Positions 17,847 to 26,049 of a stretch of 64,000 nucleotides of DNA are shown piece after piece. This stretch comes from Nocardioides sp. WS12 (GTDB lineage Bacteria > Actinomycetota > Actinomycetes > Propionibacteriales > Nocardioidaceae). Below the pieces are notes generated by a model. The model had not been told where the DNA came from. It ran no database searches and saw only the letters and a list, made by a program, of their open reading frames with translations. The first letter of the stretch is position 1. Every line of letters starts with the position of its first letter. The stretch spans positions 682,001-746,000 of the forward strand of contig NZ_CP053928.1 of assembly GCF_014108865.1 (NCBI RefSeq), written 5' to 3'. A program made the position numbers and the translations under genes.

Positions 17847-18766
17847 TGGGCGTCGGACACGGACATGGCCACACCCCCGCTGCCACCGGCCACGCCGGCG
17901 CGCGCCACCGCTGGCGTCTGGCGGTCTCCTTCGCCCTCATCGCGGCGTTCTTCCTCGTCGAACTCGTCGTCGGCATCATCAGCGGATCACTCGCGCTGAT
18001 CTCCGACGCGGGCCACATGGCGGCCGACGTGGTCGCGCTCGGTGCCGCACTCGTCGCCACGAAGATCGCGGCGCGTGAGGACAGCACCGGTCGTCGTACT
18101 TATGGGTCGTACCGGGCCGAGGTCTTCGCCTCCGGTCTCGCCGTGCTGATGATGCTCGGCGTCTCCGTGTACGTCGTCATCGAAGCCATGGCGCGGATCG
18201 GCGAGGACGCCGAGGTGGCGAGCGGCCCGCTGATCGTCGTGGGCTTTCTCGGCCTCGTGGTCAACGTGATCGCACTGCTCCTCCTGCGGGCCGGAGCGAA
18301 GGACTCGATCAACGTCAAGGGCGCCTACCTCGAAGTCGTGGCGGACACGGCCGGCAGTGTCGGCGTACTGATCGCCGGAGGGCTGATCATCGCCACCGGC
18401 TCGAGTGTCTGGGACACCGTCGTCGCGTTCCTGATCGGCGGGTTCGTCGCTGTCCGCGCCGTGATGCTCGGCCGCGAAGTGCTCGCCGTCCTCGGCCAGC
18501 ACGTCCCCGCAGGACTGGAGATCGACGCCGTCACCTCCGCGCTCGCCGCCATCGACGGCGTGCGCGACGTGCACGACCTGCACGCGTGGACGCTGACCTC
18601 CGGCATGAACGTCGCCACCGCGCACCTGGTGCTGGAGGACGGCACCGACAGCGGTGACGCACTGCGTGAGGGCCAGGCGCTGCTGCGTGACCGGTTCCAG
18701 ATCGAGCACGCGACCTTGCAGATCGAGGGTTGCCGCTCCACGGACTGTGACGCCGTCACCTGGTGA
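17846..18766 (+). CDS. Cation diffusion facilitator (CzcD/ZitB-like heavy-metal efflux)
   Basis: A 306-residue inner-membrane antiporter that exports Zn2+ or similar ions for protons. A His-rich start (GHGHGHTPAATGHAGARH) precedes six helices. The helix-2 site is SDAGHMAAD (HxxxD). The helix-5 site is LEVVADTAGS, where the usual His is Glu. The cytosolic C-terminal domain has HDLHAWTLTSGMNVATAHL and ends GCRSTDCD, a possible metal clamp. ATG 17846 overlaps the arsR stop and has GAGGAG 7-12 nt upstream. Confidence 0.92.
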   Translation: MGVGHGHGHTPAATGHAGARHRWRLAVSFALIAAFFLVELVVGIISGSLALISDAGHMAADVVALGAALVATKIAAREDSTGRRTYGSYRAEVFASGLAVLMMLGVSVYVVIEAMARIGEDAEVASGPLIVVGFLGLVVNVIALLLLRAGAKDSINVKGAYLEVVADTAGSVGVLIAGGLIIATGSSVWDTVVAFLIGGFVAVRAVMLGREVLAVLGQHVPAGLEIDAVTSALAAIDGVRDVHDLHAWTLTSGMNVATAHLVLEDGTDSGDALREGQALLRDRFQIEHATLQIEGCRSTDCDAVTW

Positions 18767-18784
18767 GACCCCTAGTGTGACCGC

Positions 18785-19834
18785 ATGACGCAGATAGATC
18801 CCGCCGCACCCGTCCTCGTCACCGGAGGGAGTGGGTACGTCGCCAGCTGGATCGTGCGCCAGTTGCTCGAGGACGGTCGCACCGTCCGCGCCACGGTGCG
18901 CAACCCGCAGAAGCCGAAGGGCCTCGAGCACCTGCACGCGCTGTCGGACGCGCACCCCGGTCGGCTCACCCTGCACCAGGCCGACCTGCTCGACCAGGGC
19001 AGTTTCACGCCCGCGATGGAGGGCGTCGAGCTCGTCATCCACACCGCCTCGCCCTTCCTGCTGGGCAAGGTCAAGGACCCGCAGGCGCAGCTCGTCGACC
19101 CCGCGCTCGACGGCACCCGCAACGTCCTGGCCAGCGTCAATGCCACCGACAGCGTGAAGCGGGTCGTCCTCACCAGCAGCGTCGTCGCACTGCACGGCGA
19201 CAACTGTGACGTGAAGGGACGGCCCGTCACCGAGGCCGACTGGAACACCACCAGCACCCTCGACCACCAGCCCTACCCCTACTCCAAGACCGTCGCCGAG
19301 AAGGACGCGTGGGCGATCGCCGAGGCGCAGGAGCGTTGGGACCTGGTCACCATCCACCCCGGCCTGGTGCTCGGCCCGGCGCTGACCACGTCGAGCGTCT
19401 CCGGATCGATGGACACCATGAAGCACTTCACCGACTACTCGCTGACGCTCGGTGTCCCGAAGCTCTACCTCGGCGTGGTCGACGTACGCGATGTGGCGCG
19501 GGCCCACATCACCGCCGGCTTCACTCCGGAGGCCAAGGGCCGCTACCTCACCAACGCCGACACGGTCAGCATGCTCGCCATTGGCCGGATCCTCGCGGCG
19601 TCCTTCGGTAACAAGCTGACCTTCCCGCGGATGATCGCCCCCAAGGCGGCGGTCAAGCTCAGCGCCCCGCTCGCCGGCCTGACCCGCGAGTACGTCGAGA
19701 AGAACGTCGGCCACCCGCTCGCGTACGACAGCAGCCGCACCACCGCGGAGCTCGGTATCGAGTTCCGCCCCGTCGCCGAGACCATCACCGAGCACTACCA
19801 GCAGATGATCGACGACGGGCTCGCCAAGGCCTGA
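18785..19834 (+). CDS. Extended SDR, NAD-dependent epimerase/dihydroflavonol-reductase-like
   Basis: A 349-residue extended SDR. The cofactor motif is VTGGSGYVASWI (about residue 11), and ATVRNP marks an NADP-binding site. The catalytic pair is YPYSKTVAE (Tyr-x-x-x-Lys), with TSSVVAL before it. Similar proteins reduce ketones or aldehydes; the substrate is unknown. The ATG is 6 nt after TAGTGT, a leaderless start. The stop codon lies inside the left arm of a long inverted repeat shared with the convergent lysE-type gene. Confidence 0.88.
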   Translation: MTQIDPAAPVLVTGGSGYVASWIVRQLLEDGRTVRATVRNPQKPKGLEHLHALSDAHPGRLTLHQADLLDQGSFTPAMEGVELVIHTASPFLLGKVKDPQAQLVDPALDGTRNVLASVNATDSVKRVVLTSSVVALHGDNCDVKGRPVTEADWNTTSTLDHQPYPYSKTVAEKDAWAIAEAQERWDLVTIHPGLVLGPALTTSSVSGSMDTMKHFTDYSLTLGVPKLYLGVVDVRDVARAHITAGFTPEAKGRYLTNADTVSMLAIGRILAASFGNKLTFPRMIAPKAAVKLSAPLAGLTREYVEKNVGHPLAYDSSRTTAELGIEFRPVAETITEHYQQMIDDGLAKA

Positions 19835-19976
19835 TCGCGAGTTGGGGTTTGTGACCGTCGACTTGTGAGTTGTCGTCGTACGACGGGTGACAAACCCCAA
19901 CTCGACGGTCACAAACCCCAACTCGCGGGTCACAAACCCCAAGTCGGGCGAGACAAACGCCAAGTCGCGATCAGGC
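19830..19976. repeat. Intergenic inverted repeat enclosing four 21-bp tandem repeats
   Basis: The ends 19830-19852 and 19954-19976 are inverted copies of a 23-bp sequence with two mismatches. Between and into the right arm are four 21-bp direct units at 19889, 19910, 19931 and 19952, each built on a core like ACAAACCCCAACTCG. Both convergent genes end inside the arms (TGA at 19832-19834, and minus TGA at 19973-19971). Any unit could pair with the left arm, so the element could act as a two-way terminator; it may also be a dispersed repeat family. Confidence 0.8.
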
Positions 19977-20627
19977 GTGGGCGAGGGAGAGCTTCAGGGC
20001 GAAGCCCAGGAAGATTGCGCCCACGGCTGAGGTGCCGACGGCCGACAGCGCCTTGCGGCGCCGGAACGCTGCGGCCATCCGGGTGCCGCCGAAGATCAAC
20101 GCGGACAGGTACGCCACGCTCGCGATCTGGGCGAAGATCCCGAGCACCAGGAACGACACTGCCGGGTGGGCGTAGGCCGGGTCGACGAACTGCACGAAGA
20201 AGGCGACGAAGAACAAGATCGCCTTCGGGTTGAGCAGGCTGATCACCAGGGCGCGGCGGTACGGGCGCTCGTCCGGTGCCAGCGGCGGGGAGCCTTCCTC
20301 CACGGCCTGGACCGCGCGGTGCCGTGCCCGCCACATCACGAACGCCCCGCGCAGCATGGTGAAGGCGAGGTAGCCGAGGTAGCCGGCGCCGACCCACTTC
20401 ACGATCGAGAAGGCCAGGTCGTTGGCCTGCAGCAGGGAGGCGACTCCGGCGGCCGACAGCGTCATCAGGACGGCGTCGCCGGTGAAGACGCCCGCGGCGG
20501 CGCGGTAGCCGTCGCGCGCACCGCGTCGTGCGGCCACGGAGAGGACGTAGAGCGAGTTCGGTCCGGGCAGCAGGATGATCAAGATCAGTCCGACGAGGTA
20601 CGTCGACAGGTCGGTGATGCCCAGCAC
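19971..20627 (-). CDS. LysE/LeuE-family amino-acid exporter
   Basis: A 218-residue inner-membrane exporter of the LysE superfamily, closest in appearance to LeuE-type leucine exporters. The family signature LPGPNSLYVLSVAARRGARDG is at residues 18-38, and NPKAILFFVAFFVQF is in a central helix, with about six helices in total. GTG 20627 is chosen because GGAGGA lies 7 nt upstream; the longer upstream reading is antisense to the next gene. The substrate is inferred from the family only. Confidence 0.88.
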   Translation of the reverse strand: MLGITDLSTYLVGLILIILLPGPNSLYVLSVAARRGARDGYRAAAGVFTGDAVLMTLSAAGVASLLQANDLAFSIVKWVGAGYLGYLAFTMLRGAFVMWRARHRAVQAVEEGSPPLAPDERPYRRALVISLLNPKAILFFVAFFVQFVDPAYAHPAVSFLVLGIFAQIASVAYLSALIFGGTRMAAAFRRRKALSAVGTSAVGAIFLGFALKLSLAHA

Positions 20628-20696
20628 GGGCCGATCCTCCCACGGGGCGGTTCCCCGGGCCGATGAGTTTTCGCGGGCGCCCGGGTCTGGCTGGAC

Positions 20697-21296
20697 ATGG
20701 GCATCGTGACCGCGGACATCACCACCACCGTCGACGGCTTCGGGGCGGCGGCCGACCAGAGCTTCGAGCACCCCTTCGGCAGCCTGGACCACCTCCGCCT
20801 GCACGCGTGGCAGATCGATCACCGCGACGACAATCCCGACGAGGCGGCCGGAATCCTCCGCGCCGGCGCGTTCATCATGGGGCGCAACATGTTCTCGCCG
20901 GGCCGCGGCGAGTGGGACCTGGCGTGGCGCGGGTGGTGGGGCGAGGAGCCGCCGTACCGCGCGCCCGTCTTCGTGCTCACCCACCACGAGCGGGAGCCGC
21001 TGGAGATGGCGGGTGGCACCACCTTCCACTTCGTGACCGGCGGGATCGAGGACGCCCTGGATCGAGCCCGCGAGGCCGCGGGCGACGCCAACGTGGCGAT
21101 CGCCGGGGGTGCGTCGACCGTCAACGCCTACCTGGCCGCGGGCCTGATCGACGAGCTCCGCTGGCACGTCGCTCCGCTGGTCTCCGGGCTCACCGAGGGG
21201 TCACGCCTGTTCGAGGGCGTGCCGTCGAGTGACCTCGTCCCGGTGGCGTCGCGCACGACGCCGTACGTCACGCACCTGACCTACCGCCGCACCTGA
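20697..21296 (+). CDS. Dihydrofolate-reductase-like (RibD C-terminal domain) protein
   Basis: A 199-residue NADPH-dependent reductase-fold protein. It begins VTADITTTVDGFGAA, has the GRNMFSPGRG turn, and ends with IAGGASTVNAYLAAGLIDEL, the typical RibD_C glycine motif, followed by SRLFEG. Actinobacteria have many such stand-alone proteins of unknown substrate. It is divergent from the LysE gene with a 69-bp gap. Confidence 0.85.
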   Translation: MGIVTADITTTVDGFGAAADQSFEHPFGSLDHLRLHAWQIDHRDDNPDEAAGILRAGAFIMGRNMFSPGRGEWDLAWRGWWGEEPPYRAPVFVLTHHEREPLEMAGGTTFHFVTGGIEDALDRAREAAGDANVAIAGGASTVNAYLAAGLIDELRWHVAPLVSGLTEGSRLFEGVPSSDLVPVASRTTPYVTHLTYRRT

Positions 21297-21331
21297 CCTA
21301 CCGCCGCGGCTGATCGCCGCGGAGGGGGGCC

Positions 21332-21730
21332 TCAGTCCTTCGGCGGGCAGAGGCAGAACGGGTGCCCGTCGGGGTCGATCATCACCTGCCACGCACCGCC
21401 ACCGGGCTGCTCGCCGGCCACGGTCGCGCCCAGCGAGATGGCGTGCTCGGCGGCCGCCGCGACGTCGGTGACGCGCAGGTCGATGTGGAACTGCTGGGGG
21501 TGCTCCTGGCCGGGCCACTGCGGGCGGGCGTAGTCGGCGACCGTCTGGAAGTTGAAGGCCGACCCGAGGATCGAGGCCGCGGCGTAGCCGTACTCCGGGT
21601 AGTCGCCGGTCACCTCGCCACCGGTGAGGTCGGCGTAGAACTTCGCGAGGCGGGCCGCGTCGGACGCGTCGATGGTGAACGCGATCAGTTCGGTGACGGG
21701 GGTGGAGATCGGTGTGGTGGAAGTGGTCAT
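21332..21730 (-). CDS. VOC family protein (glyoxalase-like)
   Basis: A 132-residue single-domain VOC protein: FTIDASDAARLAKFYADLTGG, then FHIDLRVTDVAAAAEHAISLGA, and the end DPDGHPFCLCPPKD that marks the glyoxalase_6 type. It is usually dimeric and unassigned. The ATG at 21730 gives a normal length; the in-frame ATG at 21802 would place translation through the TetR-type operator at 21784-21801. Confidence 0.8.
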   Translation of the reverse strand: MTTSTTPISTPVTELIAFTIDASDAARLAKFYADLTGGEVTGDYPEYGYAAASILGSAFNFQTVADYARPQWPGQEHPQQFHIDLRVTDVAAAAEHAISLGATVAGEQPGGGAWQVMIDPDGHPFCLCPPKD

Positions 21731-21783
21731 GCAGCCAGCGTGCACCTCGCCACCGACAGTGGCGCCCAGGAACCACCACTGAT

Positions 21784-21801
21784 TACTACACAGGTGTAGC
21801 A
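21784..21801. promoter_or_regulatory. Putative TetR operator copy 1
   Basis: TACTACACAGGTGTAGCA, an inverted repeat with CTACA/TGTAG arms, 31 bp before the ATG of the small membrane gene at 21833. Sixteen of 18 positions match copy 2 before the MpaB gene. The tetR-type gene lies between them, so binding by its product is the natural inference. Confidence 0.72.
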
Positions 21802-21832
21802 ATTGCCCGCGGAATCACCTACGGTGGCTTCC

Positions 21833-22054
21833 ATGACGACCTCGACCGAGACCGAGAAGAAGCCGATCACCGTCAAGGACCTGCTCGTCGTGATGATCTG
21901 GCTGGGCATCCCCTACGTGATCGTCGGGGTGTTCTGGGCTGACGCGCACCAGAAGCACCGCGAGGGCCTGTATGGCCCGGACGCGTTCTTCTCCTACCTC
22001 GGCGAGATCGTTGCCTGGCCGTTGCTGATCTTCAGCGACATCACGCTCAGGTGA
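21833..22054 (+). CDS. Small single-pass membrane protein, putative TetR target
   Basis: A 73-residue protein with a charged N-terminus (TETEKKPITVKD), one helix (LLVVMIWLGIPYVIVGVFW), a polar HQKHREGLYGPDAF segment and a hydrophobic C-terminus (VAWPLLIFSDITL). Family not recognised. ATG 21833 follows TACGGT by 7 nt. Its 3' end overlaps the convergent tetR gene by 8 bp. The upstream operator, shared with the MpaB gene, suggests joint induction. Confidence 0.68.
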   Translation: MTTSTETEKKPITVKDLLVVMIWLGIPYVIVGVFWADAHQKHREGLYGPDAFFSYLGEIVAWPLLIFSDITLR

Positions 22055-22667
22055 CCCGCCGGGGCGCCCGCCCCAGCAGCGCGGCGACCGCATCGGTGAG
22101 CCGCTCGGCGGTGAAGCGTTCGGGGTCCGCGATCACGAGCTGACCGAACCGTTCGAGTACGGCGATGACGGCATGCGAGAGCACTTCCGCATCCGCGCGA
22201 CGGCCGACGGTCCCGACCACGAGTTGTTCGACGAAGTGCCGGACCTGTTCGCGGTCGGCTTCGACGCGCTCGCGCACGGCTTCCGGTGCGTGGGTCGCGC
22301 TCTGCAGGATCGCCCGCCAGGTCACCGGGTCGTCGAGCAGCATCTGGTGCAGGGCCGGCCCGGCCTGACGGATGAGGTCGGCGGGCTTGCCCTCGCCGAG
22401 GTCCTGGGGGAGGGCGCCGAACAGCTGCATCAGCGCACGCTGTTGCTGGCGCTCGAGCAGGGCCATCAGCAGCGGGCCCAGGCTCTCGAAGGCGCCGTAC
22501 ACGACCGGTCGGGTGACGCCGGCTTCCTTCGCGATCGCGTCGATCGAGACGCCGTCGTACCCGTCGCGATCGATGATCCGCAGGGTCGCGTCCAGCAGTT
22601 GTTCGCGGCGCTCGGCCATCGGAACGCGGGCGGCGTACGGCCGCCTCTTCCGCGCCACATCCGCCAT
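22047..22667 (-). CDS. TetR-family transcriptional repressor
   Basis: A 206-residue regulator. The N-terminal helix-turn-helix spans about residues 18-65 (AERREQLLDATLRIIDRDG, then IDAIAKEAGVTRPVVYGAFES). The helical C-terminal ligand domain (DDPVTWRAILQSATHAPEAVRER) resembles TetR proteins that sense hydrophobic compounds. It is flanked by two matching inverted repeats, one before the small membrane gene and one in the gap shared with the divergent MpaB gene, so it probably represses both and itself. Confidence 0.9.
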   Translation of the reverse strand: MADVARKRRPYAARVPMAERREQLLDATLRIIDRDGYDGVSIDAIAKEAGVTRPVVYGAFESLGPLLMALLERQQQRALMQLFGALPQDLGEGKPADLIRQAGPALHQMLLDDPVTWRAILQSATHAPEAVRERVEADREQVRHFVEQLVVGTVGRRADAEVLSHAVIAVLERFGQLVIADPERFTAERLTDAVAALLGRAPRRVT

Positions 22668-22701
22668 GCGATCACCTTAGTTCAGCCGAAGGTCTTCCAT
22701 T

Positions 22702-22719
22702 TACTACACAACTGTAGCA
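22702..22719. promoter_or_regulatory. Putative TetR operator copy 2
   Basis: TACTACACAACTGTAGCA lies between the divergent tetR (start 22667) and MpaB (start 22730) genes, 10 bp before the MpaB ATG. A -10-like TAGCAT overlaps its right end (22715-22720), so binding would block the MpaB promoter. It differs from copy 1 only in the two central bases. Confidence 0.75.
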
Positions 22720-22729
22720 TTCTGGCGAC

Positions 22730-23788
22730 ATGGCACTTCGCAAGCAGCGCGAGATCAACCCCGCCGAGGACTACGGCTTCTTCGGTCCCGACTCGGTCGC
22801 GTGGAAGGTGTGGGGCTACCCCACCTCCCTGACCATCGGCTTCAGCCGGGCCGTCGTCGTCGAGGAGCTCGACCCGAACCTCGTCGCCTCCGTCGACCGG
22901 ACCCAGGACATCTACAAGCGTCCGAAGACCCGCTACGACCGCACCATCCACTACTTCGCCCTCGTCGCGTTCGGTGACAGCCGCAGCACCAGCCGCGCCG
23001 CCGACGTCCTCGTCAAGGTGCACAGCAAGGCGATCGGCACCGAGCCCTACGGCGGTGGGAAGTACGACGCCAACGACCCCGACTCCCAGCTCTGGATCCT
23101 CGTGACCGGCTGGCACTCGGTGCTCAAGGCCTACGAGATGTACGGCCCCGGCAAGCTGTCGGAGGCCGACGAGCTGCAGTTCTGGGAGGAGTGCGCGATC
23201 GCCGCGGAGCTGCAGACCTGCAACCCCGACGACGTGCCGCGCAACCGCGCCGAACTGCACGCGTACTACGAGCGGATGCGCCCGCTGATGTCCGGCTCGC
23301 CCATCGCGCAGAAGGCGATGCACCACCTGATGGACATCGACCAGCTGGTCCAGGTGCCGCTGGTGCTGCGTCCGGCCCAGTGGATCGTCGGCAAGTTCTT
23401 CACCGCCGGCGTGATCGCCACCCTGCCCGGCTGGATGCGGGAGATGGGCGACCTGCCCCAGCGCCGCGCTGTCGACATCGCGGTGCGCCCGGTCCTGCGT
23501 GCGGTGTTCGCCGCCCTGACCCTGAGCAAGGGCCTTCAGTTGCGGGTCCTCGCGCTGCTCTCGCCGAGCACCATCGCGGTGGTGGCCCCGGTCTTCCGCG
23601 GCATCGAGCCGACCAACCCCGAAGTCCTCACGCCCACCGAAGCGCGCGAGCGCTACGGGTTCGACAAGCCGGCCGAGGCACACCTGGCCTGGCGGCAGAA
23701 GCAGCACGAGAAGGTGTTCGGCCTCGGCGAAGCGCCGAGCGACGCCGGTCTGCTCGAGTCGGAGCCGGTGCTGGGTAGGCTCGCCTGA
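22730..23788 (+). CDS. MpaB/DUF2236 oxygenase-family protein
   Basis: A 352-residue, mostly helical protein of the DUF2236 (MpaB/rubber oxygenase Lcp-like) family, whose characterised members bind heme b. Visible family features are WKVWGYPTSLTIGFSRAVVV, the DRTIHYFALVAFGD stretch, KVHSKAIG, LWILVTGWHSVLKAYE and FWEECAIAAE. It ends with DKPAEAHLAWRQKQHEKVFG. The heme ligands cannot be fixed by eye. It is preceded by a TetR operator and overlaps the next gene (TGATG), so expression is inducible and coupled. Confidence 0.88.
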   Translation: MALRKQREINPAEDYGFFGPDSVAWKVWGYPTSLTIGFSRAVVVEELDPNLVASVDRTQDIYKRPKTRYDRTIHYFALVAFGDSRSTSRAADVLVKVHSKAIGTEPYGGGKYDANDPDSQLWILVTGWHSVLKAYEMYGPGKLSEADELQFWEECAIAAELQTCNPDDVPRNRAELHAYYERMRPLMSGSPIAQKAMHHLMDIDQLVQVPLVLRPAQWIVGKFFTAGVIATLPGWMREMGDLPQRRAVDIAVRPVLRAVFAALTLSKGLQLRVLALLSPSTIAVVAPVFRGIEPTNPEVLTPTEARERYGFDKPAEAHLAWRQKQHEKVFGLGEAPSDAGLLESEPVLGRLA

Positions 23789-24099
23789 TGGGTCTCAATC
23801 CTGTTTCCGACATCCTCAAGCGCACCGACAAGACGCTCAAGAACGCCGAGGCGGCGCTGAGCAATGTCGACAAGACGCTCGGGACCGTCGAGGGCACGCT
23901 CACGGGAGTGGACGAGAAGCTCGTCGGCGTCGACGAGAAGCTGGCCACCGTTGACGCGACCCTCGCCGAGACCAAGGTGGTCCTCGGTGAGGTGCAGACG
24001 TTGCTCACCGACCTGAACGACAAGCTGGCGCTGCTCGACGAGGTCCCCGACCTCAAGGCCAAGCTCGACAAGGTGCTGGCGGCGGTCGAGAAGGGCTGA
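23788..24099 (+). CDS. Coiled-coil protein coupled to MpaB
   Basis: A 103-residue protein, almost entirely amphipathic helix, with degenerate repeats of the type VDEKLxxVDxTL between residues 10 and 75. It resembles apolipoprotein- or phasin-like helices but belongs to no family I can name. There is no signal peptide, membrane helix or Cys. Its ATG shares one base with the MpaB stop, so the two are made together. A scaffold or surface-coat role next to an oxygenase of hydrophobic substrates is a guess. Confidence 0.75.
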   Translation: MGLNPVSDILKRTDKTLKNAEAALSNVDKTLGTVEGTLTGVDEKLVGVDEKLATVDATLAETKVVLGEVQTLLTDLNDKLALLDEVPDLKAKLDKVLAAVEKG

Positions 24100-24104
24100 C
24101 ACCC

Positions 24105-24731
24105 TCAGGCGCGGATGATCCGCCGGTCGATCGCTGCCGCCACGGCGCCGGCGCGGGTGTCCACGCCGAGCTTGGTGTAGATGTGCGAGAGGTGGGACTT
24201 GACGGTCGCCTCCGACACGAAGAGTTCGCGCGCCATCTCCTTGTTGCCGAGGCCGCGGGACAGCAGTTCGAGCACCTCGACCTCACGCTCGGTGATGGTG
24301 GTGGCACCCGGTGCGGTCCGCCGGACGAGGGTGGCGGCGACCGACGGCGCGAGCACCGTGTCGCCACGGGCCGTCGCGCGGATCCCGGCGAACAGCTCTT
24401 CGGGTGGGGCGTCCTTGAGCAGGTAGCCGCGCGCCCCGGCGTCGAGCGCGCGCAGGATGTCGGACTCGGTGTCGTAGGTGGTCAGCACCAGCACCTCGGG
24501 CGGGTTCGCGAGCGCCCTCAGTTGCGCGGTCACCTCGGCCCCGCCGGGCTGGCCGGCGCCCAGGCTCAGGTCCATGAGTACGACGTCCGGCCGGTCCGCC
24601 GCGACCACGGCCAGCGCACGGTCGAGTCCGTCGGCCTCACCGACCACGGACAGGTCGGCCTGTCCGTCGATGAGTGCCCGCAGTCCGGCGCGCACGACCG
24701 GGTGGTCGTCGACCAGCACGATCCGGATCAC
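24105..24731 (-). CDS. NarL/FixJ-type response regulator
   Basis: A 208-residue DNA-binding response regulator. The receiver domain (residues 1-118) has VDDHPVVRAG, the phosphoacceptor Asp in VVLMDLSLG, Thr in LVLTTYD and Lys in YLLKDAPPEE. The LuxR-type helix-turn-helix is TITEREVEVLELLSRGLGNKEMARELFVSEATVKSHLSHIYTKLG in outline (about residues 143-190). It overlaps the kinase gene by 4 nt and forms a two-component pair with it; the signal is unknown. Confidence 0.93.
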   Translation of the reverse strand: MIRIVLVDDHPVVRAGLRALIDGQADLSVVGEADGLDRALAVVAADRPDVVLMDLSLGAGQPGGAEVTAQLRALANPPEVLVLTTYDTESDILRALDAGARGYLLKDAPPEELFAGIRATARGDTVLAPSVAATLVRRTAPGATTITEREVEVLELLSRGLGNKEMARELFVSEATVKSHLSHIYTKLGVDTRAGAVAAAIDRRIIRA

Positions 24732-25939
24732 GGCGCCTCCTCGACCGTCACGGGGAATCGCACCGACACGGTCGTGCCCTCGCCGGGAGCGCTCTCGACG
24801 TCGACCTGTCCACCGAGGGAGGCGGCCCGGTCACGGATGCCCGCCAGTCCACGCCCGCGGGACCCGGCGGCCCGGACCTGGTCGGGTTCGAAGCCGCGCC
24901 CGTCGTCGCGCACGTCCAGGACGACCTCGTCCTGCTGGTAGGTCAGGGTGAGCGCCACGCGCCCAGCATGGGCGTGTTCCCTCACGTTGGCGAGTGCCCC
25001 ACGCGCCGTGCGGACGAGGGCCGCGGCGACCTCCGGTGCCACCACGACGGGCGTGCCGTGGACCCGTACTTCGGAGTCGATGGCGAGCGCTGCCTGCGCG
25101 GCGGTGCGTCGCAGGGCGTCGGGAAGGGCCGCGCCGGTGGAGTCGGCGGCGAGGTCCGCCGGTGCGAGGTCGCGCACCACCCGTCGTACTTCATCCAGAC
25201 CGTCGCGGGCGGTGGCTGCGGCGGTGTGGACGTGCTCGCGGGCTGCCGTGGACTGGGTGTCCCAGGCCTGCTCGGCGGCCTGGAGCAACAGGTTGATGCT
25301 GGACAGTCCCTGGCCGACCGAGTCGTGGATCTCGCGGGAGAGCCGGGTGCGCTCGGCCAGCGCGCCGGAGCGATGTTGCTCCTCGGCGAGGTCGGCCTGG
25401 GCGTCGACGAGTTCGTCGAGCAGGTCCTGGCGAGCCCGGGTCTCGAGATCGAGGGCGCGGTAGGCGAGCACGGTGAGGAGCGCGACGCCGATCGGGCCGG
25501 CCACCTGCACCGGGTCGACGCCGTCGCTGATGCGCGCCCAGGCCGCGGTCAGCAGCGCGGTCATCAGCACCACGGTCCCGACGGCCCACGCGAACGGCAA
25601 CACCCGGAGTACGGCGAACGCCACCGGCACCGCGCACCACGCGAAGGACGGAGCCACCGCGGTCAGGGCGCCCCACAGCACCACCATCCCGACCACCCAG
25701 ACCGTCGGCCACCAGGAACGCCCGGGCAGCAACCCACGGGTGGCGTAGGCCAGGGCGAGGGCCAGCGCGCCCGCCAGCACGGCGGTACCGGTCGCGCCGA
25801 GGCCGTGCCGGTCGACGTACCGCACCGCACAGGTGACCAGCAGGACCACCAGGACCACGAGCAGCCAGCGGTCCAGGCTCGCGGCCGGCGCGAGGATGCC
25901 GTGCACGCCGGATCGGCGGCGGTCGGTGGGCGCGTTCAT
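24728..25939 (-). CDS. Membrane sensor histidine kinase (HisKA_3/NarX type)
   Basis: A 403-residue kinase. About five or six N-terminal helices (residues 20-165) form the sensor. A linker coiled coil is followed by the HisKA_3 phosphoacceptor LSREIHDSVGQGLSSI and an ATPase domain with an N-box (ANVREHAHA), DDGRGF and RGLAGIRDRAASLGG. It phosphorylates the adjacent regulator, with which it overlaps by 4 nt. There is no large extracellular domain, so the signal is probably sensed in the membrane. Confidence 0.92.
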   Translation of the reverse strand: MNAPTDRRRSGVHGILAPAASLDRWLLVVLVVLLVTCAVRYVDRHGLGATGTAVLAGALALALAYATRGLLPGRSWWPTVWVVGMVVLWGALTAVAPSFAWCAVPVAFAVLRVLPFAWAVGTVVLMTALLTAAWARISDGVDPVQVAGPIGVALLTVLAYRALDLETRARQDLLDELVDAQADLAEEQHRSGALAERTRLSREIHDSVGQGLSSINLLLQAAEQAWDTQSTAAREHVHTAAATARDGLDEVRRVVRDLAPADLAADSTGAALPDALRRTAAQAALAIDSEVRVHGTPVVVAPEVAAALVRTARGALANVREHAHAGRVALTLTYQQDEVVLDVRDDGRGFEPDQVRAAGSRGRGLAGIRDRAASLGGQVDVESAPGEGTTVSVRFPVTVEEAP

Positions 25940-26049
25940 GGTCGATCCAGACTAGGGATCGCGGGCGCGGGCGGCATCATCCAATTGGCTATCGAGCGGT
26001 AGCCGCCCGCCCGACGTGCGGAACCCCGCTACCGACGCAAGGTGGAGGA

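Noticed and set aside
19889..19972. CRISPR-like array of four 21-bp repeats
   Set aside because: The units are contiguous without spacers, and no cas gene is present.
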